NCBI GenBank assembly: GCA_034096865.1 | Contig: JAWQFJ010025694.1 | Span: forward strand, 1-32,500 | Length of the DNA: 32,500 bases | From: Theodoxus fluviatilis | Taxonomy: Eukaryota > Mollusca > Gastropoda > Cycloneritida > Neritidae | Reading direction: 5' to 3' | Shown: positions 12,746-18,722 of the stretch, piece by piece | Layout of the letters: the number at the start of each line of letters is the position of its first letter | Position numbering within the stretch: the stretch's first letter is position 1 | Made by a program: the position numbers and the translations under genes | The notes under the pieces: generated by a model | Database searches by the model: none | What the model saw: the letters and a program-made list of their open reading frames with translations, nothing else | What the model was told of the DNA's origin: nothing

Positions 12746-13070
12746 TGGCAGCTCACCCACTCTGCTGCTGCAGTCTCCTGACTGCGAATGTGACGACTCA
12801 GTACAAATCATCCCAGACTAATCGCGTACAATAAAGACGGATTAAAGGATCATCTTTGCTTAATGCATAATGTAGGTGGATTTGATGGGGAAAAAATACA
12901 AGCTTTCCCCCAAATAACAAAAACACAAAAAATGAAAAAGCCAGTTGGTTACATCATGGACAAAACCAATATTCTCTGTTTTATCGAAGTCCCCTAATGT
13001 GTGACTTTCAGATATTTCCCAGAACGCGCAGTCGCCCACCGTTAGTGGCCATTCTTCATTCGTCCGTGCC
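12746..13070. other. Unique AT-richer spacer
   Basis: No open frame of note, RNA gene or repeat is seen here. A plus-strand AATAAA lies at 12830-12835, but there is no gene upstream for it to serve; the upstream DNA is the 20-bp array. Confidence 0.6.
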
Positions 13071-14042
13071 TCGGCTTGCTTGTGACCAGGACACCACGCT
13101 CGCCTTCATGCCGAACGCCTCGGCTTGCTTGTGACCAGGACACCACGCTCGCCTTCATGCCGAACGCCTCGGCTTGCTTGTGACCAGGACACCACGCTCG
13201 CCTTCATGCCGAACGCCTCGGCTTGCTTGTGACCAGGACACCACGCTTGCCTTCATGCCGAACGCCTCGGCTTGCTTGTGACCAGGACACCACGCTCGCC
13301 TTCATGCCGAACGCCTCGGCTTGCTTGTGACCAGGACACCACGCTCGCCTTCATGCCGAACGCCTCGGCTTGCTTGTGACCAGGACACCACGCTCGCCTT
13401 CATGCCGAACGCCTCGGCTTGCTTGTGACCAGGACACCACGCTTGCCTTCATGCCGAACGCCTCGGCTTGCTTGTGACCAGGACACCACGCTCGCCTTCA
13501 TGCCGAACGCCTAGGCTTGCTTGTGACCAGGACCCACGCTCGCCTTCATGCCGAACGCCTAGGCTTGCTTGTGACCAGGACACCACGCTTGCCTTCATGC
13601 CGAACGCCTAGGCTTGCTTGTGACCAGGACCCACGCTTGCCTTCATGCCGAACGCCTAGGCTTGCTTGTGACCAGGACCCACGCTCGCCTTCATGCCGAA
13701 CGCCTCGGCTTGTTTGTGACCAGGACACCCCGCTTGCCTTCATGCCGAACGCCTCGGCTTGTTTGTGACCAGGACACCACGCTTGCCTTCATGCCGAACG
13801 CCTCGGCTTGCTTGTGACCAGGACACCACGCTTGCCTTCATGCCGAACGCCTAGGCTTGCTTGTGACCAGGACCCACGCTCGCCTTCATGCCGAACGCCT
13901 AGGCTTGCTTGTGACCAGGACACCACGCTTGCCTTCATGCCGAACGCCTAGGCTTGCTTGTGACCAGGACCCACGCTTGCCTTCATGCCGAACGCCTAGG
14001 CTTGCTTGTGACCAGGACCCACGCTCGCCTTCATGCCGAACG
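13071..14042. repeat. 48/49-bp minisatellite, about 20 copies
   Basis: The 49-bp unit begins GCCTCGGCTTGCTTGTGACC, continues AGGACACCACGCTCGCC and ends TTCATGCCGAAC. A 48-bp form has GACCCACG instead of GACACCACG. CTCGG/CTAGG and CTCGCC/CTTGCC are the main sequence variants. The mix of unit types shows that a block of several units has been duplicated (13503-13700 and 13843-14041). Small frames on both strands are repeat artefacts. Confidence 0.96.
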
Positions 14043-14254
14043 ACCCAGCAATACTGAGGGAGCTCTGCACACAAACTACACCATTATCACCCGCATTCGC
14101 TTTCTTGTGAGTCACGTTTACTGCATTATTCAAAGCGTCCAAATGTTGTCATAGTTACGATCACATCCCACATTTATTGCTGCCCAGAGTACCTAACTCG
14201 AAGAGGACGGAGCTGAACTGTCACAACAGGAAAACCATGATGCTCCAAGCTACC
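14043..14254. other. Unique spacer
   Basis: This is AT-rich unique DNA between the 49-bp array and the foldback element. No gene, RNA or repeat is recognised. Confidence 0.6.
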
Positions 14255-14673
14255 TGGAAAGCCTTTCATAAACGGCCCACACGAGTGGACTCGTCCGAGG
14301 CGAGGGGTGTGAGAAAGACAGCCACACGAGAGGACTCGTCCGAGGCGAGGGGTGTGAGAAAGACAGCCACACGAGTGGACTCGTCCGAGGCGAGGGGTGT
14401 GAGAAAGACAGTTAAGATTGCTGGAAACAAAACAGGAAGAACACAACATCTGATTGGCTGTGTTTTCACGAAACTTGTTTTTCCCGAACCGTCGAATTAT
14501 TTTGTCATTTTATGAATGAATCACTGCTAATTTACTGAGAATTAACCAAACAAGATCGCTTGCCAGTCAGGTGCTGTTGCTTGCTAGCTTGTACGTCCCG
14601 CCAGCGTGGCCGTCTTTCCACACCCCTCTCCTCGGACGAGTCCACTAGTGTGCCCGTTTATGGAAGCCTTTCC
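14255..14673. mobile_element. Foldback or MITE-like element with inverted arms
   Basis: The left arm (about 14255-14323) and the right arm (about 14608-14673) are imperfect inverted repeats of roughly 65-70 bp. They share GGAAAG..TTYCATAAACGG at the outer end and GTGGACTCGTCCGAGG further in. The left side carries three copies of a 45-bp unit and the right side only one. There is no coding sequence inside. I found no convincing target-site duplication, so the exact ends are uncertain and a transposon origin is inference. Confidence 0.5.
14278..14412 (+). repeat. Three tandem 45-bp hairpin-forming units
   Basis: The period is exactly 45 bp. Each unit contains CACACGAGTGGACTCG, then TCCGAGGCGAGGGGTGTG. 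CACAC pairs with GTGTG, and CTCG pairs with CGAG around the loop TCCGAGG. Units differ by one base (GAGTGG or GAGAGG). The pattern lies in the left arm of the foldback element. Confidence 0.85.
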
Positions 14674-14792
14674 CATTTTCTAACATGATGCGGCCTGGCA
14701 TTTTGCAGACAATGATGCAATGTTTAATAGTTACGTAAATCAGTAAAGCCAACACGGAAGGTGACGTTTAACTTCTTTTGAGTAGCATTTGA
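14674..14792. other. Unique spacer
   Basis: Short AT-rich sequence between two inverted-repeat structures. Nothing recognised. Confidence 0.5.
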
Positions 14793-14877
14793 GCCAATGG
14801 ACGTTATTCACGCAGCGGCCATTTTGATATCGAAAACGAGACTCTGTTGCAAATTTATTTGATGGCGTCCAGCGTCT

Positions 14878-15051
14878 ATGGCGAAACCGAAGGCTTCATC
14901 ATCACATAGACACTGCTGTGTTCCTTATTGCGAGAGCGATGATCGATATGACGAGAACTCCATACTGTCCTTTTTCAAATTCCCCACAGACAAGAAGCAG
15001 AAGAAACTATGGATCTGGAAGATTCGGCGTGATCCTGGCAAAACATTCTAG
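14878..15051 (+). pseudogene. Truncated THAP-type zinc-finger domain, left copy
   Basis: From ATG at 14878 the frame gives 57 residues. Residues 13-18 are CCVPYC, a THAP-like first cysteine pair. Residues 32-37 read FFKFPT and residues 44-51 read LWIWKIRR, matching the middle of a THAP (C2CH) DNA-binding domain. The frame stops at TAG (15049-15051) just after RRDPGKTF, before the distal Cys-x2-His and the AVPTIF-type end of the domain. A one-base insertion relative to the right copy puts the upstream ATG at 14862 out of frame. THAP domains occur in host regulators and in P-element-type transposases; which source applies is not decidable here. Confidence 0.7.
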
Positions 15052-15164
15052 GCAACAAGAGCTTAGATTTAGGTCTTGTAAAAGCAAAAAAAAAGTTAAA
15101 TCATCTAACCAGAACATTCAAGATCCTCATTAAAACACCATATTTGTCATATCTTTTCATCAAC

Positions 15165-15374
15165 TCAACTACACTTCTTACGAAATATAGTCATTTCTAC
15201 AACTTCACGCCGAATCTTCCAGATCCATAGTTTCTTCTGCTTCTTGTCTGTGGGGAATTTGAAAAAGGACAGTATGGAGTTCTCGTCATATCGATCATCG
15301 CTCTCGCAATAAGGAAGACAGCAGTGTCTATGTGATGATGAAGCCTTCGGTTTCGCCATTGACGCTGATGCCAT
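15165..15374 (-). pseudogene. Truncated THAP-type zinc-finger domain, right copy
   Basis: This is the inverted partner of the copy at 14878-15051. It gives 69 residues from the first ATG (15374), with a second in-frame ATG at 15359. CCLPYC, FFKFPT and LWIWKIRR are all present. After KIRRE the sequence departs from the left copy and terminates without the distal Cys-x2-His pair. Both copies diverge at the same point (CGGCGTGA), which contains a possible GTGA donor start, so each may be a relic of a THAP first exon. Function as a protein is unlikely in this form. Confidence 0.68.
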
Positions 15375-15479
15375 CAAATAAATTTGCAACAGTCTCGTTT
15401 TCGATTTCAAAATGGCCGCTGCGTGAATAACGTCCATGGCTGATGCAGCGGCACGAACAGGGTTCTCAATAAACACTAG

Positions 15480-15613
15480 TGAGTTTCAGCATGTCCTAAT
15501 GGGAAATGCTTGACGTTCCATGTTTCCAATAAAACATAAAGGGTTTCAAACTGTATTACAGTGAGTGCTTGACTGTTCGTGTTTCCAGTGAAACACTGAA
15601 GGGTTTCAAACTG
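15480..15613 (+). repeat. Left remnant of the 60-bp array
   Basis: About two units, the first divergent, of the 60-bp repeat that continues at 17347-17820. The shared core is GTGTTTCCAATGAAACAC followed by GAAGGGTTTCAAACTG. The copy ends at TTCAAACTG (15605-15613), where the transposon begins. Confidence 0.85.
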
Positions 15614-15743
15614 GGTTCCATGACATTTCAGCGCCAGCATTTCAGCGCCGTACATTTCAGCGCCGTCATTTCAGCGCGGCGACACTTCAGCGCCGTACAT
15701 TTCAGCGCCGTACACTTCATCGCCGTCTGCGTGTGCCTGTGTT

Positions 15744-15784
<41 letters not shown>

Positions 15785-15840
15785 CAAAGACACGCCATTT
15801 TCAAGTTTATTGGAGTCCCTACTCCCTTTCTTCTATCTGC
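15614..15840 (+). repeat. Left terminal inverted repeat of the MULE
   Basis: Pairs in inverted orientation with 17053-17346. It consists of repeated TTTCAGCGCCG-type 11- to 20-mers at 15624-15725, a (TG)n run at about 15745-15782, and an inner segment ending TTCTTCTATCTGC at 15840. Confidence 0.88.
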
Positions 15841-16237
15841 GACTCACTTTAAGCAGTGATGGTCGTGACTCAGCAGAGTACAAAACGCATTCTGGAGCCT
15901 GATGGAAACTATGAAGGACAAAGCTGAATCCGTTGTCAACATACTTTATTGTTCTTGCAAGGACAAACCGCAAAATGCATCCAAATCACCGACATAATAA
16001 TCGTCCAAAGAATGTTGTCTAGGTTTTTCCATTATGTATAGAAATAAAAAGTAAAAATTACATATAAACATGCAGCACAACATGGAATGGAGTTCTGCAC
16101 ATTATTATGTGTTTATCAAATATGAAAAATTACAAGCAAATATTCATGACTAAAGTCTAAGATATGGGCACCACAACAAGGTCGGGGCCCTTGGGGGTAA
16201 AATCACATCAAAGTTTATAAAAATACTGTGTATTCAT

Positions 16238-16241
16238 AGAG

Positions 16242-16309
<68 letters not shown>

Positions 16310-16351
16310 ACACACACACACAGACGCACACGCACTCACACACACACACAC
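16238..16351. repeat. Compound (GATA)n(GA)n(CA)n microsatellite
   Basis: GATA repeats pass into about 23 GA dinucleotides and then interrupted CA repeats. The CA part abuts and truncates the 3' end of the minus-strand transposase relic. Confidence 0.95.
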
Positions 16352-16797
16352 TTCACCTTCATGTCTGCTGGGATTTCTTTTAGTTCTGCAAGGGTGGCTG
16401 GTAGGGCCGGCAGATTGTTCCGTTGCCTCTCGCGTTGAATCGTCCTCGTCATTGATTGCTTGCTTGGGAGACTTGTCACAGTGGCTTGGGACAGTCCTTC
16501 GTGAATGTCAGCCAGAATTTGACGAGTGGCATCCCTTGTTTCTTTTGCTTGAACTTTCATTTTGTATACAGCCTTGGCAGCGTCTATCTTTGGAAGGTTG
16601 GGAGCGTGTCAAAGATGTTCTCCTTTCTCCTGGACAACGTCACCTGCTTTCATGTGGATCCGTGCTTTGCAGGCGTCGACACCACACCGCCAAAACGACA
16701 AGGCTGGATCTTTGGCACTCGTTTTCTCAAACCGATAAGATAATCCATGAAAGACAATCTTATCCCTCATCCTTGTACTGTGGTAAACTGTGGCCAT
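16336..16797 (-). pseudogene. FLYWCH zinc finger / MULE transposase N-terminal relic
   Basis: From ATG at 16797 the minus strand encodes a FLYWCH-type zinc finger: IVFHGLSYRFEK, then FWRC, then CKARIHM, then GEHL. An in-frame TGA (16609-16611) then interrupts. The same frame continues with HAPNLPKIDAAK, then QAKETRDATRQIL, an arginine-rich stretch (RTIQRERQRNNLP) and LAELKEIP, the kind of linker that follows FLYWCH fingers in MULE-type transposases. The nonsense codon falls between the two histidine ligands of the finger. Coding ends by running into the CA microsatellite at about 16350. The MULE catalytic core is missing. It lies inside the terminal repeats of the element at 15614-17346, which fits its being that element's own transposase. 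It is a pseudogene as it stands; the family call rests on motif memory, not on a search. Confidence 0.72.
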
Positions 16798-17052
16798 CTT
16801 TTCACAGCAGGTTTGGAGCAGGCCTTGTTTTGTTCAGCAAAACTGCTAAACCAGTTCTTCGAAATTTATGCGGCAACTCCGTGAATGATCACTCACTCAT
16901 GTTTGTCACGTGATCTCACATATTTACGTTTCAGAGCAGGGCTTGTTTGTCACGTGACATTACGGCAACTCCTTAGTGAATAATCACTCACAGTAGGGTT
17001 TATTTGTCATAACTCAGCGCCGAAATGGTCACTCACATATTTACATTTCAGA

Positions 17053-17346
17053 GCAGATAGAAGAAAGGGAGTAGGGACTCCAATAAACTTGAAAATGGCG
17101 TGTCTAGGTCACAGACACAAACACACACACACATACAAACACTCGCACACGCAGACACACACACACAAACATACACACGCAATGGCATGCACGGCGCTGA
17201 AGTGCCGCCGCGCTGAAATGACGGCGCTGAAAAGACGGCGCTGAAATGTACGGCGCTGAAATGTACGGCGCTGAAGTGTGCCGCGCTGAAATGACGGCGC
17301 TGAAATGTACGGCGCTGAAATGTTGGCGCTGAAATGACGTGTCACC
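17053..17346 (-). repeat. Right terminal inverted repeat of the MULE
   Basis: Reverse-complement counterpart of the left terminal repeat. It is longer because of an expanded CA-rich segment at about 17113-17180. CGGCGCTGAAATG blocks fill 17190-17336, and the outer end is GTGTCACC next to the duplicated TTCAAACTG. Confidence 0.88.
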
Positions 17347-17820
17347 TTCAAACTGTGCTTACAGTGATTGCTTGACTATTCGTGTTTCCAATGAAACACT
17401 GAAGGGTTTCAAACTGTATTACAGTGAGTGCTTGACTATTCGTGTTTCCAATGAAACACTGAAGGGTTTCAAACTGTATTACAGTGAGTGCTTGACTATT
17501 CGTGTTTCCAATGAAACACTGAAGGGTTTCAAACTGTATTACAGTGATTGCTTGACTATTCGTGTTTCCAGCGAAACACTAAAGGGTTTCAAACTGTATT
17601 ACAGTGATTGCTTGACTATTCGTGTTTCCAGCGAAACACTAAAGGGTTTCAAACTGTATTACAGTGAGTGCTTGACTGTTCCTGTTTCCAATGAAACACT
17701 GAAGGGTTTCAAACTGTATTACAGTGAGTGCTTGACTGTTCCTGTTTCCAATGAAACACTGAAGGGTTTCAAACTGTATTACAGTGAGTGCTTGACTGTT
17801 CGTGTTTCCAATGAAACACT
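17347..17820 (+). repeat. 60-bp tandem array, about 8 units
   Basis: The period is exactly 60 bp. Each unit contains TTACAGTGAGTGCTTGACT, then GTGTTTCCAATGAAACAC, then GAAGGGTTTCAAACTGTA. The middle block is a 7-bp inverted repeat (GTGTTTC/GAAACAC). As 60 is divisible by three, one plus frame stays open with a 20-residue repeat (core ETLKGFKLYYS) and ends at 17890. It is not called a gene, because no start, domain or independent support is seen. Confidence 0.95.
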
Positions 17821-18115
17821 GACGGATATCGAGGAACGTGGAGTGGAAATTGGAAGAAAATGTAGAAAAATGAGTGGAGAGAGAATATGAAGAATTAACC
17901 CGCAGAAGCTAAAAGAACCTGTTAATATGTCTTTCTGTTTGTGCGCACGTTTGTCTGTACTTGTAAAGGATCTCCGCTCTTGCATTGATCAAAGTTAAAA
18001 TGCCCAAAACACATCTTTTAATCAAAGAATGGAAACAACGATATATTTCTGGCTGGAATGGGAAGAAATCGTCCATCCTTTGAGAAGAAATGTTTACTTC
18101 AACAACCACGTATGA
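17821..18115. other. Unique spacer upstream of the phosphatase gene
   Basis: AT-rich unique DNA with no repeat or recognised gene. It probably holds upstream control sequence or an unrecognised 5' exon of the phosphatase gene. Confidence 0.45.
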
Positions 18116-18138
18116 TGACGTCATTGTATGACGCAATT
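18116..18138 (+). promoter_or_regulatory. CRE palindrome and adjacent CRE/C/EBP-like site
   Basis: TGACGTCA at 18116-18123 is a perfect cAMP-response-element palindrome. TGACGCAAT follows at 18129-18137 and resembles a composite ATF/C/EBP site. The TGA of the CRE is also the in-frame stop just upstream of the ATG at 18128. A promoter here would place transcription start close to or after that ATG, which leaves the N-terminus open. Motif evidence only. Confidence 0.35.
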
Positions 18139-18722
18139 CTTGCCCTACATTGCGGCCATTTGTGTTCCTCCGTGCCGGTTTTCCGTTTTGTTGCGAGGCA
18201 AGCCAGCTCGACCACTGTGTCGGGACAGATGCAATCTCGCTGTCTCCGCGCAGCAAAACAGCTGCTCTTTGCTGCCTGAGTGTCATGAGGAGAGCGCACT
18301 GGGGCAAGCGCAGACCAGACTCCTGTGCCAGGGCAAATCTGTCCGCAGTCGCCTCGCATGCTGCTGTCCCAAAAGCCTCGGCAGGAAAAGGAAGCCCCTA
18401 CTGCTCAAATCGCCAGTGACTGAGGTCGTGGTGGGGTCAGTGTCCGATCTCAACATTGCGAGCACGGTGGCATGCTTGCAGGGCTGGCGCCCCTACATGG
18501 AGGACTGCGCAGTGGCCATTTTGGAGCTGCCCCAGCACCAGGACACCGCCTTCTTCGCAGTCTTCGACGGCCATGGGGACGTCTGCGTGTCGCGCTATGC
18601 GGCCGAGACCATGCACCTGTACCTGGACAGCAGACCCGAGCTCCAGGAGGGAGACGTGCCCGCCGCCCTGGAAGGAGCGTTCCTGCAGACAGACCGCATG
18701 CTGGTGGAGGACGGGGTCATCA
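18128..18722 (+). CDS. PP2C gene exon 1 (5' end uncertain)
   Basis: Encodes residues 1-198 and the first base of codon 199. The donor is ATCA|GTGAGT at 18723. It carries the GWRPYMED and DGHGD motifs. If read past the donor, TAG follows within two codons. Homology support starts near SPVTE (from about 18406); what lies upstream is unproven. Confidence 0.82.

Larger units (their letters stand above)
14793..15440. repeat. Long inverted duplication carrying THAP-domain sequence
   Basis: The left arm 14793-15032 and right arm 15205-15440 are inverted copies that by eye differ at only a few bases and small indels. They are separated by 172 bp. Both arms start beside ATGGACGTTATTCACGCAGC and stop at CGGCGTGA, where identity ends abruptly. 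Each arm carries the start of the same THAP-type frame, pointing inward. A transcript across it could fold into a hairpin of about 235 bp. Confidence 0.93.
15614..17346 (-). mobile_element. Mutator-like (MULE) DNA transposon, degenerate
   Basis: A 1,733-bp element with long terminal inverted repeats at 15614-15840 and 17053-17346. Both ends start GGT and then, after a variable 7 bp, CATTTCAGCGCC. TTCAAACTG flanks both sides (15605-15613 and 17347-17355), a 9-bp target-site duplication of the size expected for the Mutator superfamily. Each repeat contains a tandem TTTCAGCGCCG block and a TG/CA microsatellite, followed by a conserved segment including CCATTTTCAAGTTTATTGGA. Inside, on the minus strand, is a broken FLYWCH/MULE N-terminal coding segment. 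The catalytic transposase domain is absent, so the copy is non-autonomous. Confidence 0.82.

Noticed and set aside
11725..12811. Minus-strand frames of 306 and 343 codons rich in His, Thr, Arg and Pro
   Set aside because: Produced in several frames by the 20-bp repeat; only the tail is unique sequence and it has no recognisable domain.
13071..14042. CRISPR array
   Set aside because: The 48/49-bp units are contiguous with no unique spacers and the setting is eukaryotic. The same applies to the 66/44-bp array at 30890-31926.
14278..14412. Hammerhead or other self-cleaving ribozyme in the 45-bp repeats
   Set aside because: Tandem hairpins with a GAAA nearby suggested it, but the conserved CUGAUGA core is missing.
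17909..18359. Minus-strand frames opposite the phosphatase 5' region
   Set aside because: Overlap the plus-strand exon and its upstream sequence, with no domain; read as shadows.
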